Source of the DNA: Cololabis saira
Taxonomy: Eukaryota > Chordata > Actinopteri > Beloniformes > Belonidae
Reading direction: 5' to 3'
NCBI RefSeq assembly: GCF_033807715.1
Contig: NC_084599.1
Span: 14,048,625 to 14,112,624, forward strand
DNA: 64,000 nt
The notes beneath the pieces are model-generated. The model saw nothing but the letters and a program-made list of their open reading frames with translations, was not told where the DNA came from and did not search any database. Of this stretch, positions 27,519-40,029 are shown in pieces. Made by a program: the position numbers and the translations under genes. Each line of letters starts with the position of its first letter. Position 1 is the stretch's first letter.

Positions 27519-27560
27519 CAGGGATACCTGCTACTGCATGGGGCAGGGCTTAACTGATTG

Positions 27561-29520
<1,960 letters not shown>

Positions 29521-30200
29521 CAGAAACCTGGGTGTAATTATTGACTCAGACCTGAACTTCAACATCCATCTAAAGTTTATCACTAAATCTGCCTATTACC
29601 ACCTAAAAAACATTGCTAGAATTAAGGGGATTCTGTCTAAACAAGACACGGAAAAACTTATTCATGCATTCATTTTCAGTAGGTTGGATTATTGCAATGG
29701 CATCTTTACAGGCCTTAACAAGAAATCAATCAGGCAGCTGCAGCTGATCCAGAACGCTGAACAGAGTCCTTACAAACACCAGGAAACTGGACCACATTAC
29801 ACCGGTCATGAAATCACTACACTGGCTTCCAGTGAGTCAAATGATTGAGTTTAAAATCTTACTGCTGGTTTACAAAGACCTGAATGGTCTTGGACCAGAA
29901 TACATGGTTGATCTGTTAGTTCCTATGAAGCTCCCAGACCCCTGAGGTTCATCTGGATCTGGTTTGTTGTGGTTCCAGAACCAGAACCAAGCAAGGTGAG
30001 GCAGCGTTCAGTTATTCTGCTCCTCACCGGTGGAACAAACTTCCTGTAGACCTGAGGTCTACAGGCTTTTTATTATTTTACTTCTTTTTTTTATCATCTT
30101 ATTACTGTCTAATTATGTCTTGCCGCTTTTAATGTTGATGTAAGGCACTTTGAATTACCTTGTGTTGAATTGTGCTATATAAATAAACTTGCCTTGCCTT
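29521..30200 (+). pseudogene. L2-type LINE 3' end (RT C-terminus and tail)
   Basis: The frame reads RNLGVIIDSDLNFNIHLKF, then AYYHLKNIARIKGILSKQD, HAFIFSRLDYCNGIFTGL and SIRQLQLIQNA, the C-terminal thumb region of L2/CR1 reverse transcriptases. A frameshift after QNA and stops follow. The tail has TGTAAGGCACTTTGAATTAC and GCTATATAAATAAACTTGCC. It is 5'-truncated and dead. It lies about 440 bp upstream of the TNFSF18-like start. Confidence 0.85.
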
Positions 30201-30360
30201 ATAACCATATCCATGCAGCGATAAAGCTGATATGAAGCACTGAGGCTTGGTTTCGACTTCTACTTGGCAGAGATACAGACAAATCCATTCATCTTTCCCT
30301 TCAAGTCTTGAAAAGCATCGGCAAGTTTATGTTTACCTCTTCAAAAACAGGTTTTGTGTA

Positions 30361-30496
<136 letters not shown>

Positions 30497-30635
30497 CAGG
30501 GATACCTGCTACTGCATTCAGTTTAGTGGTTTTTATTGCACGGGGCAGGGCTTAACTGATTCTGGGATTTCCTCTGTGTGGGAAGACAGTCACATTAAAA
30601 GGGGCCCAACCTTTGGAAGTATCACAGTATTCATT

Positions 30636-30824
30636 ATGGACAGACACCAAGCAGGACAGGAGGAGAGGCTGATGAGCATCAGTGTGGAGCAAGGCAGACT
30701 GGAAGTCAACAGAGCGCAGAGAAGCCCCCGGACCTGCTTGGTGTTTGTGGCACTAGTGATGGGGTTGCTTGTAGGAGCTATGGTGGGCATCATCCCTTAT
30801 TTACTTGCTCCATCATGCACCCAG
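30636..30824 (+). CDS. tnfsf18: TNFSF18 (GITR ligand)-like, exon 1
   Basis: The ATG has A at -3 and G at +4. The frame is open far upstream through the TG array, but this Met gives a typical cytosolic tail (about residues 1-32, charged). One membrane span follows (about 33-57: TCLVFVALVMGLLVGAMVGI and on), so the protein is type II with no signal peptide. The exon ends in phase 0 at GTGAGA. GITR ligand on antigen-presenting and endothelial cells engages TNFRSF18 on T cells. Confidence 0.72.
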
Positions 30825-30929
30825 GTGAGAAAATTGGTCCTCCTGATGATATACCTTCAAAACAAATAATAATTTTCCTTACTGCACATACATATTTATA
30901 ATTTTTTTTGTTGTTTGTTTGTTTTACAG

Positions 30930-30981
30930 GAAGCTCCAACAATGAGTAACAGCACAAAGGGCATACCTCTTGAATTACAAG
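30930..30981 (+). CDS. tnfsf18: TNFSF18-like exon 2
   Basis: This 52 bp exon encodes EAPTMSNSTKGIPLELQ and the first base of an Asp codon. The acceptor is gttttacag and the donor GT follows CAAG. It forms the stalk between membrane and TNF domain and carries one N-glycosylation motif (NST). The same short-stalk exon occurs in the TNFSF4-like gene, in the same phase. Confidence 0.7.
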
Positions 30982-31068
30982 GTTGGTGTTTTACATTTTT
31001 CTAATAAAATTCATTATTGCAATATTTTACACTGTGCTAATGACAATTATCTTTGCTGTCTTATTCAG

Positions 31069-31382
31069 ATAGCGGTGTGAAGGGACGATATGACATCTTC
31101 ACTGTAGCTAAAGCTGCAGACTATCTGATCTATGGATTTGTGACGTTCTCAAAGACCAGTGATGACACCAGTGATGGGGTCACTCGTAGACCGGAGACCG
31201 TGACCCTCATAGAGAGTCGGGGAAGTGACAAGACAATCATCAAAAAGCAGCTTTTAAACAAAAATTCCTCCCAGCCTACAGTCTTCTTCTCAGAAAAGAT
31301 GAAATTGGTAAACGACGTAACAATAAGTATTACTTTTGAAGGTGAATACAAGCAGAGCTTATTCCACATCATTGAACTCTGA
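31069..31382 (+). CDS. tnfsf18: TNFSF18-like exon 3 (TNF homology domain)
   Basis: After the cttattcag acceptor it encodes DSGVKGRYDIFTVAKAADYL followed by IYGFVTFS; the YLIYG.V core strand matches YLIYGQV of human GITRL and the general TNF-domain pattern Y.IY..V.F. It ends with SITFEGEYKQSLFHIIEL and TGA. The total protein is 184 residues, close to human GITRL (177-199 depending on start). No Cys is present in the ectodomain exon. The TNFSF18 call rests on this core strand, size, gene plan and position next to the TNFSF4-like gene. Another small TNF ligand remains possible. Confidence 0.7.
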
Positions 31383-31985
31383 GTGGATTCATATCAAACT
31401 GCTTACATCCGGAACGCCTACGTACTCTCCAAACCTGTTGGGGAAGATATGATGCAATTTCTACAAGTGTACACCTAAAAATAGTTTCTGTAAATGTTTT
31501 GAAGTTTCATAGCAGTGTTGTCTGTGCCGTTGATAGAGTGTATAGGATTGTTCACAAGGAGGAATGTTTCTCCCAAGGAGAGTTGCATCCTCATGAGAAG
31601 GGGGCAGGTGAAACCAAAGCACCCTGGTTTTACTTGATTGTGTTTATAGCCACCCAGCATCCACGTACTGCAGATAAAAACCATCTTGTCCACTTGTCTT
31701 TTCTCTGTTAATGTCTTGTGAAAATGTTCAACCAGGCAGGACATGCAGGTTTTTATTCTGTAAATATAAATATATATATGTAAGAAATAATAATAAGATT
31801 ATTTGTGTTTTTCTTTGACGCTAACTTGATTTTATTCCTTTCCTGTAAAAAGAAAAAAAAAACCCATCCCTGTAACGAGTCTTGTCATCACAATTTTAAT
31901 TTATTTTGCTGTTAGATTAAGATACACATGGGTATAGTTTTCAGTATACTGTGTTTTTATTGCACGTATAAAAATAAAGATATGA
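31383..31985 (+). other. Probable 3' UTR of the TNFSF18-like gene
   Basis: AT-rich sequence with several ATTT(A) motifs ends at an AATAAA hexamer at 31973-31978. Transcript end is inferred. Confidence 0.5.
31973..31978 (+). terminator. Polyadenylation signal AATAAA
   Basis: A canonical hexamer about 590 bp after the TNFSF18-like stop codon, followed within 40 bp by T- and GT-containing sequence. Confidence 0.5.
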
Positions 31986-32590
31986 TTATTTCAATCAGGT
32001 TTAAGTTAGTGTTCTTTTATCCATATGGATACAATGTACTGCAATAGAACATGTGGCTCTCGCATTGGACTTTTCAGTCACCTCAGAACCCACCAACAGA
32101 AGAAGTAGAAGTCATCATCGGACACGATGGACTACCATAAGCAAGTAAGCAATCTAATAACTTATAAACTTTATGTGCAGAAAAAAGTGTGTTGTCTCAT
32201 TTTAAGTTGGAGCTGAACATCCACAACACATTGAAGGCAGAATATCACTGAGGTTATTGGTCTTGATGGAATCACATTCTATCAGCTCCATGTGGTGCTT
32301 TTCATATGAGTATACATATATTCATGTCTCTTACTTTTTATGGATTGTACATCCCATCAATGCACAGCCATGTATCTTTAATAAATAAATGAATAAGACA
32401 AATAAATGAAATACAGTGTGTATAAAAAAACCTGTGTGTAAATTACACTAATCCTTCACACATCCAAATGTATAAATAATGAATAAAATAAAATGAATAA
32501 ATAACAAAAATACAATTAGGCTTATTGAACATAATCTGAATTGAGTGCTCAGACTGTAGCAAATTTTTTTAACCTGGCTCTTTCACCCTT

Positions 32591-32968
32591 TCACAACAGG
32601 TGTAAAGTGATAAAGTGCCATCTAGAACTTCTAGCCTTCTTTGCAGCAAAATCATCAATTACATCATCATAGGAAATCTGTTGTGCAACTGTATGATTGA
32701 TGCTGATGATGGCAAGTCCAGGGAGACGCCCCTGTGACATAGTGGACCAGGAGTATGTTTTAATAAGATTCATCTAGGAAAAACTCCTTTCTGCTTCTGC
32801 TCCTGTCACTGGAAGGGTCAGAGCAATTCTGAGAGCAGTCCACAGATTGGGGTAGATTTCTGTGAGCTCTTTCTCATGGATGAAAGTAAGCAGCTCAGGC
32901 AGAGTCATGGACTTTGATGGGAGGTCAGGGAAGTTCTTCAGCTTCTGCACAAGCTCTCTGCCATCCAC
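32591..32968 (-). pseudogene. hAT transposase C-terminal fragment
   Basis: On the - strand the frame reads SMTLPELLTFIHEKELTEIY, PNLWTALRIALTLPVTGAEA and ERSFS, then a stop, then MNLIKTYSWSTMSQGRLPGL and DDVIDDFAAKKARS. This is the hAT dimerisation domain (ALRIALTLPVT.A.AERSFSKLKLIKTYLRSTM) of the ZMYM/TTF-type group seen in fish genomes. Catalytic regions are missing and a stop splits the piece. Confidence 0.85.
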
Positions 32969-32989
32969 ATCTGGCCACAGTTTGTGAGA

Positions 32990-33120
32990 CTGTGGCGGTC
33001 AGGAGCACCTCAGGGGACTGTACTCTCACCATTTCTCTTCACGCTTTGCACCTAGGACTTCCAGTACAAGTGGGACTCTTGTCATCTGCAGAAATACCTC
33101 AGATGATTCTGCAGTAGAGA
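32990..33120 (+). pseudogene. LINE reverse-transcriptase relic (GAPQG...LSPFLFTL)
   Basis: The frame reads SGAPQGTVLSPFLFTLCT, a stop, DFQYKWDSCHLQKY and then frameshifts. GAPQGTVLSPFLFTL is the RT palm motif (usually GVPQGSVLSP). It belongs to the same family as 12662-12775. Confidence 0.7.
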
Positions 33121-33738
33121 AGTTTTATTAATATCTGCACACCAGAGTGGAGCCGACTAGCAACACTGATGCTGTCTATAACACTTGAATTGAATTGAAT
33201 TAAACTGAATATGAATACAAGGGAAGCCATCTCTCTTTTAATTCAAGTACTGTAATAACTTGGTTTTGAAAGCAATGGTGATAATTCAGCTGACACAGAT
33301 AGCTTTTCTATGCATTACAAACAATTCTGCTTCTTGCCTCCTCCTACATTTGATGCACAACTTTCAGAAATATCCAGGTTATTTTCTACTGGTCATATCA
33401 GTAACTGGAACTGAAAAAAACTAAACTAAACAAAAAACAGATACTAGGTAAAAAGATAAGAACAACAACAACAATCCCCGCCAAAAAACCGATGAGGTCA
33501 TAAATCCAGTCTTATCAGTCCTCACTTCCAACAAGATTCCCTCTAAGTGGGAGAGCTTGTAGTCTATAATTGTAATCTTGACACAATCTTTCTCTAGTGC
33601 CCTTTCATATAAAGGTTTAATTTTTTTTATTGTAAGTGATATTAACCCGAGAGAATATGCCCTCAGGTTTGACAAATGTCCCGAGGAATCGTTTCCAGGT
33701 AGTGCCATATTTGGAGAAATCTACAAATATTTGTTGTT

Positions 33739-33962
33739 GAGTATTATCCTTTTTTCTTTTTTTTTTTTTATATTTTTTATCCCGGTTTTTTCCCCATTTT
33801 TATCACCCAGTGCTCCTACCTAGACAGTCCTGGGCATTGCCATCCTCTACCAACCCCGGGAGCGCCCTGCACTGAGCTCAGGTCTCCTCCTTAACCTGAG
33901 GAGTGAACAGGCCGCATCTTTTCACCAGACAGGGTGGGGTTTCAGGTGGAGTATTATCCTTT
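33739..33962 (-). mobile_element. Retroposed fragment with poly-A and 14 bp target duplication
   Basis: GAGTATTATCCTTT occurs exactly at 33739-33752 and 33949-33962. Between them lies a 196 bp insert whose left end is T-rich (poly-A on the - strand). The insert includes CCCCGGGAGCGCCCTGCACT and GAGCTCAGGTCTCCTCCTTA. This is the hallmark of target-primed retroposition. The source RNA was not recognised. Confidence 0.75.
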
Positions 33963-34089
33963 AATAGTTTAAAATATGTATGGTGTTCCTGTGTCTAAGT
34001 AATAACTACATAAAAATGTATTTATCTCTGAACTTGCTATAACTTGAATTGGTGATGTTGTGCTGGACTCTTTAGAGACAGTGATGGAA

Positions 34090-34475
34090 AGACGGATGCT
34101 TCAGAAACTACAAAGCATCCTGGGAAACAGCACTCACCCCCATCAGCTCCTGGTCCAACACGGACTAAAACACCACCCACCTAAAAAACTGAGCACCACA
34201 GAAGGCCTTTCCTTCCTGTGGCAATGAAACTGAACAGCTCCTCACTGTGAAACCACTGTTTTACCATATATAGTCACTTCAGTTTAAACGGGTATTAACA
34301 GTTGCAGTTTATTTTACAGTTTACCAATTGTTTGGACACTGCTAAATTTGCACGATGTTTATAGCCTGTTCTTTTTTGTATTTACTTTATTAATCTTAAA
34401 GTGTTGGTTACATGGAGCACTGTTACAAATAAAACTTTCCTTGGGGATAAATAAAGTATGCTGATTCTTATTCTG
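34090..34475 (+). mobile_element. LINE 3' end (C-terminus and tail)
   Basis: AACTACAAAGCATCCTGGGA and GAAGGCCTTTCCTTCCTGTG match the C-terminal codons of fish LINEs. The tail CTTTCCTTGGGGATAAATAA followed by AGTATGCTGATTC is a common fish LINE 3' end. It probably belongs to the same element as 32990-33120, now interrupted by other sequence. Confidence 0.6.
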
Positions 34476-35380
34476 ATTGTTATTCATTTTTCAGTTAATA
34501 ACGCTGAGAAAATCACACATAAAAAGCTTGTGAAGATGTCTCAAATTCAAAGTCTGGATTCTAAAAGAGACTCAAAAGTCGGGGGGGAAGTGTTATTGCT
34601 GGGAATCTTTTTTGGTTTGCCTGTTTGATTTACTCTCTTCTTTTCCTCATGTTACTTTGGTTTCCGGTTTTGTGTTCAGATGGGTTGCTCAACTTCCTGT
34701 TTTATTTAGAAAATACTTTTTGCCCGTGTGTGTGCTGTCTTGTTTGACCTTCTTGCTGCCTCAGAGCAAGGTTGGTGTCTTTCTATATGGATCTTAATCC
34801 GTAGCCTGGTTTGGCTTCCTAGCAAGGTTTTGGGTGGAATCAGAAAGCATGACCTACCTACACGCTGTGTGTTTGTATGTGTGCGTGTTTTTCCATGATT
34901 TATAATATTTATGCCTTCGTAAAGCCCAAAGAGTAACTATTGTATATGAAATCTGATATACTAATACATTTGCTTTGCCCGGTTCTGCTGACTTACATTT
35001 TGACTCAGGTTTAGTCCAACAAGCACGGAGACAAAACTGTAGTATATTTAGTTCCTAACTCCGGTAAGTTCCTGATCAGCTTCTGAATATTGTACAGTGG
35101 TTCTGGATAGTCTTTGAGTTCCAAAGCCACCACTGCAACCATTTGTGGCTGTTCTGGTTGTGTTTATAAAACACGGTCACAGCAGTATTGTAGTTTGAGG
35201 CTACACTCCTAAAACAGCCCTTCTAGAATCAAGCCTTATATTATAATATAGTCAAACTTGTCTTATTTTTAGTCCAAAATAGCTTCTTATTTTCTTAAAA
35301 CAAGCCTTTTTGCCTCCATTAGAAATGTTTTTACAGTGTATTTGATTTTACCTGGGCTCTTCTGGAAACATCAAGCAGCA

Positions 35381-35383
<3 letters not shown>

Positions 35384-35417
<34 letters not shown>
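35384..35417. repeat. Poly-G tract (34 nt)
   Basis: An uninterrupted run of 34 G, unusually long for vertebrate DNA. Confidence 0.95.
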
Positions 35418-35418
<1 letters not shown>

Positions 35419-35949
35419 CACATTTACAATGTGGTTGGGAATTCACAGCTTACGGTAATCAATTTAAAAACCCACAACACGAAATGACTTCATTTGTGAG
35501 CAAAGGGAAGCCTTTTATTATTTTTATGATGCAAGAGAGCAAAGCTGCTATAAGATTCCAAGGTGCAGGAACTGACAAGTGTTAACATATGATGGTTTCC
35601 TAAATGTTGCATAATCCCACACTCGTCAGTGAAGCTGCTTCTTTGTTCTTGAAATGTGATGTCAAAACCTAAAAACCTTTGCTTTGCATTTCAGACAGTT
35701 AAATGAGTTTATCTTTCATTATTATTTGTTATCTTTGCTATATTCCATGTATTGATTGTTAAACTGTCAATTTGAATTTTCAGTGATAAAATGAACATAC
35801 TGTATAAACTCTGACAACAATGCACCCACTAACTTGTTAGTGAACAACATTACCTTTTCCTCCAGTCACTTTCATGGGGCTGAGAAGGTGTGTATGTGTG
35901 CAGGTGTAGTGCTGTATGCTGTGCATGCTGCCATACCTTCTAATCATGG

Positions 35950-35954
35950 TGTTT

Positions 35955-35985
<31 letters not shown>

Positions 35986-35995
35986 GGGGGGGGGG
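35950..35995. repeat. (TG)n followed by poly-G (27 nt)
   Basis: A short TG run passes directly into G at 35969-35995. Confidence 0.95.
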
Positions 35996-37544
35996 CAACG
36001 ACGACACTTCATGTCATCCCATTGATGATCCCATGATTTATTGCTACAGTATATGTTATATGTCCTTGAATAATGTTTGATGGGTGATGTTTGATAATAT
36101 CCTTGAATAATGTTTGATGCTGTATTTATTTGTACCAAGGGACTGCAGAAGCAAATTAACCTAAGGCTAACTCTGGTGCAATGCATCAAATGTTTACATT
36201 TATGTTTTTAATTGCACATGGTCCCTCTCAAATAGTAGTAGTAATGACTGTGTTTGTAAAGTGTCGTTATTTAAAAAAAAAATTCTGTTTATTATAGGCA
36301 CAGCAAAACATTTGTGTATTTGTATGTCAGCAAGACTGAATTTGATCTCACACACAAAAAAAAAACGTTTTTATTTTATTAACTACATATATTAACTGTA
36401 AATGTCTGAAAGGACTATGATTTTCTTTTTCTTTGACTGAAATCTGAAAGTGGGACATTTCAATAGTGGGGCATCAAAGGAACTGACTCACATTAAAATT
36501 GTCTTAAAATGTTTTTCCGTCTTTATCCAACCTACTTCCACATTTGCCATATCTGGTACAGGAAGGCCCTGAGGAGGTCGACTTCACCGAAAAATATTTT
36601 GCTGCTGTGGAAAGATGTATTATCTCTCTTCCGTTTAAGTGGCTTTTTGCTTCCTGAGCAGTTATTCAGAGAGGAATGCACCCAGCACTGGTTACAGTCT
36701 TTTCAACAGAAACGTGGGAGCCACAGACACATGCTTGTGGTATGAAGAATGGCGGCTCTTCTGTAATGCAAAGATTCTGAAACTAAGCCAACTCTACTTT
36801 TGGGCACAATTCCTGTTTATTTGCCAATTGTGTAAAAATAAGAAAAGAAAATTATGACTATTTTTTTGGTATATTTTTTAGACCTTTAAAATCCATTACA
36901 ACAACACTAGCTGATCCTGTTGTATTTCCAAACCCATGTCTGATCTGCTGCCTCATGTGCAACCAAACTTATCAAAGTATGTCCAGTTCTCTTAACCACT
37001 GGGACTTCGGCAATAATAATCATGAATTACAATCATGATTACAATATAAATCATTTATTATGAGGTAATTTTAGTTTGACAATGACTTTTCAAATCATTT
37101 CTGTAGACACAGCTTTTACTGAATGTTTCAGTAATCACATTGTATTTTTCCTCAGAGTCAAATGTACTCTCAATAAACAATATAAAGTAACTCCATTATG
37201 TATAAATATAAAGTATCATTTAATATTACTGTGTACATTACCGAAGTATAACAATTGTAAGTTTTACTTAGAGCACATATATACCACAGATGCTGGAAGG
37301 CAGCCATATTTAGTTTGTATATGTTTCATACATCGTTAAAAAGTCTTTATTTTGTGTGTACCACCCGTCTTCCTCCCCTGATCGGATCTTTGAGTGTCTA
37401 CTACTCGTCTTGTTCTGATTGTGTCTCTGTGGGCCCAGCTTGCCTAGTCTTGACTGCAGGTTTGTTCTCTCTGTAAAACCTTGGTTGCAGGACCACCTCC
37501 TGTTTGTATGTTTGTATGACTGTTTAGCTGAGTTCTTCTTTAGT

Positions 37545-38500
37545 GAAGACAATCACCCTGAACACTGGAACGCCACAGGGGTGTGTTCTCAGCCCCCTCC
37601 TCTACTCCCTCTACACCCACGACTGCTCCCCAATCCATCCCACAAACAATATCATCAAGTTCGCCGACGACACCACCATTGTAGGACTGATTAAGAACAA
37701 CGATGAGTGAGCCTACAGGGAGGAGGTCAAGCGCTTGACTGACCGGTGCTCTCAGAACAACCTGGACCTCAACACCTCCAAAACCAAGGAACTGATTGTG
37801 GACTACAGAAGATCTAAGTCCGTGCTCCCCACCCTCGCCATCAGAGGAGAAGAAGGTTGAGAGAGTGGAGAGCTTCAAGTTCCTTGGAGTTCATATTTCA
37901 GCAGACCTCACCTGGACCACCCACACATCTGTTCAGCTGAAGAAGGCCCATCAGAGACTCTACTTTCTCAGGAAGCTCAAACAGGCTCACCTCCCCTGCC
38001 CCCTGCTGGCCAACTTCTACCGTGCGTCCATCAAGTCCATCCTGACCTACTGCTGCACAGTGTGGTCCACTAGCAGCACTGCTAAGGACAGGAAGGACCT
38101 GCAGCGTGTGGTCAGGATGGCGGAGAAGATCATTGGGACCACACTGCCCCCCCTCAGAGACATCTACACTGGTCGACTTCTAAAGAAGGCCAGAAACATC
38201 AGCACTGACCCCACACACCCCGGACATGCCCTGTTCTCCCCACTCCCCTCTGGAAAAACATATCGGACACTCAAATCCAGAACCACAAGACTGAGTAACA
38301 CCTTTTTCCATCAGGCCATCAAAGCCATCCCCCCCCCTAACCCAACCCACCTGACATGGACCCCTCCCACACACACTCATACACGCACACACAACCAAGT
38401 GCAATAATGCCCCAGAAAGTATTTATCTCTCGCCTTGCACTACATGTACAGTTCATTTTATATTACAATTTTGTATAAGTTATTTTATCTATTTATTATT
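37545..38500 (+). pseudogene. Non-LTR retrotransposon 3' half (RT palm to C-terminus)
   Basis: Translation gives LNTGTPQGCVLSPLLYSLYT, then NIIKFADDTTIVGLIKNNDE with the FADD catalytic box, a stop, AYREEVKRLTDRCSQNNLDL, ESFKFLGVHISADLTWTTHT, ILTYCCTVWSTSSTAKDRKD and FFHQAIKAIPPP. This is the usual order of a fish CR1/L2-like reverse transcriptase C-terminus. A stop after NNDE and a frameshift near 37800 break the frame. Endonuclease and early RT are missing. Clade is not assigned firmly. Confidence 0.85.
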
Positions 38501-38501
38501 A

Positions 38502-38730
38502 GGGCCCGAGCACTGACAGAAAAATAAAAACGAGAAAAAAAAATTCCTACAGATACAATTGGGCCTTTGCACTGACGAAATGAGGGCCTTTTTGCCCCCC
38601 TAAACGTGCCCCAAAAGTCACCAAATTTTGCACGCAAGCCAGGCCTGGCGAAAAATTTGATATTTAATGGTTTGCATTAATGGGCGTGGCCTAATGGCTC
38701 ATGGCTGGTTTGATGTACATGCACAAAATT
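38502..38730 (+). repeat. GGGCCC-family repeat, short copy
   Basis: Starts TTAGGGCCCGAGCACTGACA, contains AATTCCTACAGATACAATTG, ACGAAATGAGGGCC and GTTTGCATTAATGGGCGTGG, then breaks off. It abuts the end of the LINE at 38500, as the copy at 50419 abuts the L2 element there. Confidence 0.8.
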
Positions 38731-39074
38731 CGAACTAAATTTTAGAAAACAAAGTACGAACAACAATGAAAAGCATGTGCATATCAAACTGTGGAGTAAC
38801 TCTGTGGAACAGTTTGGAGCAGGAAATGAAACAAAGTAATAACATAAATCTGTTTAAAAAGAAATACAAAAAATTATTTATAAACAGGTATATGGAAGAG
38901 GAAATGGGTTAACGAGGAGTGTGAGAATCAAGTAAAATAAAAGGGGAAAATGGTATATTATACTTGCTTAATATATGTTTAGATATTTATGGGGATATTT
39001 ATGTAATATATATTATATGTTGAGAGGGATAGTTATAATTATGTAATATATGTTATATATTTATTGGGTATGTA

Positions 39075-39157
<83 letters not shown>

Positions 39158-39591
39158 GTTATTTATGTAGTTTATATAGTGTATATTTATATAGATTTAT
39201 ATAATATTTGTATTTTCTAGATATTGATATAATATTTATGTAATATTTATATTTTCTATATACTTATATGAATTATTATGTAATAATAGGCATGTTTACA
39301 TAGTATTTATATAGATTATATTTATATGGATACTGTGTAGATGTAATAATAGCAATAATGTAAATTCATAGAGTTATAAAGGGGTAGGAACTAGGAAAAA
39401 GTGTATACTTCTTCCTACTCCTTTTTTCGAACATATGTGAATATGAAGATGTAAATACTTCCATTTTTATATACATACGACACTTTACAAACACAGTCAT
39501 TGTTTTTACTTACTACTAATATTTGACAGGGACCATGTGCAATTAAAAACATAAATGTAAACATTTGATAATAAAAATAAAATTAATTCAT
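38731..39591. other. AT-rich stretch with (TA)n at 39072-39150
   Basis: The first part (38750-38930) reads like the C-terminal tail of a LINE (VKLWNSLEQEM-type wording: GVTLWNSLEQEMKQSNNINL). Long T/A-rich repeats with TATATTTATATAG-like units follow. No gene. Confidence 0.5.
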
Positions 39592-39593
39592 CA

Positions 39594-39662
<69 letters not shown>
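39592..39662. repeat. (TCA)n microsatellite
   Basis: About 23 TCA/ATC units. It directly precedes the LINE stack. Confidence 0.97.
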
Positions 39663-39663
<1 letters not shown>

Positions 39664-39669
39664 ACATTG

Positions 39670-40025
39670 CCAGGACCATGCTGATCTTGTTTTATCGTGC
39701 TTTTATAGAATCAGTTTTATCTTTCTGTCTTGCTTCATGGTTTGGAAATGTGTCCCTTAAAAACAAAAATTGTTTAAACCAAATCGTGAAATGGTGGAGC
39801 AAGTTGATTGGAGAGTCTCAGCTTCAGCCAGAATCCCTGTATTCTAAACAGTTACAGAGGATAGCTGGCTCTAATTTAAAAGACAACTCCCACCCTCTTA
39901 AAGGTGAGTTTCAGCTGCTCCCATCAGGTCGGAGGTTCATGGTACCTGCTTGCAAAACCAAACGCTACAAAAACAGCTTTGTATTAGATCCGGCATTCTC
40001 TCAGACTGTTTTAGTGATCATTCAG
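39670..40025 (+). pseudogene. LINE RT C-terminal fragment
   Basis: The frame reads FYRAFIESVLSFCLASWFGN, NQIVKWWSKLIGESQ, LYSKQLQRIAGSNLKD and FQLLPSGRRFMVPACKTKRY, the end of a fish non-LTR reverse transcriptase. It runs in frame into a different LINE at about 40005-40030. Confidence 0.75.
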
Positions 40026-40029
40026 CAAT

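Larger units (their letters stand above)
34476..37540. other. Intergenic, two poly-G tracts, no gene recognised
   Basis: Holds (G)34 at 35384-35417 and (TG)n-(G)27 at 35950-35995. ORFs at 35834-36025 and 35944-36189 are products of those tracts. No domain is recognised in the rest. Confidence 0.55.
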
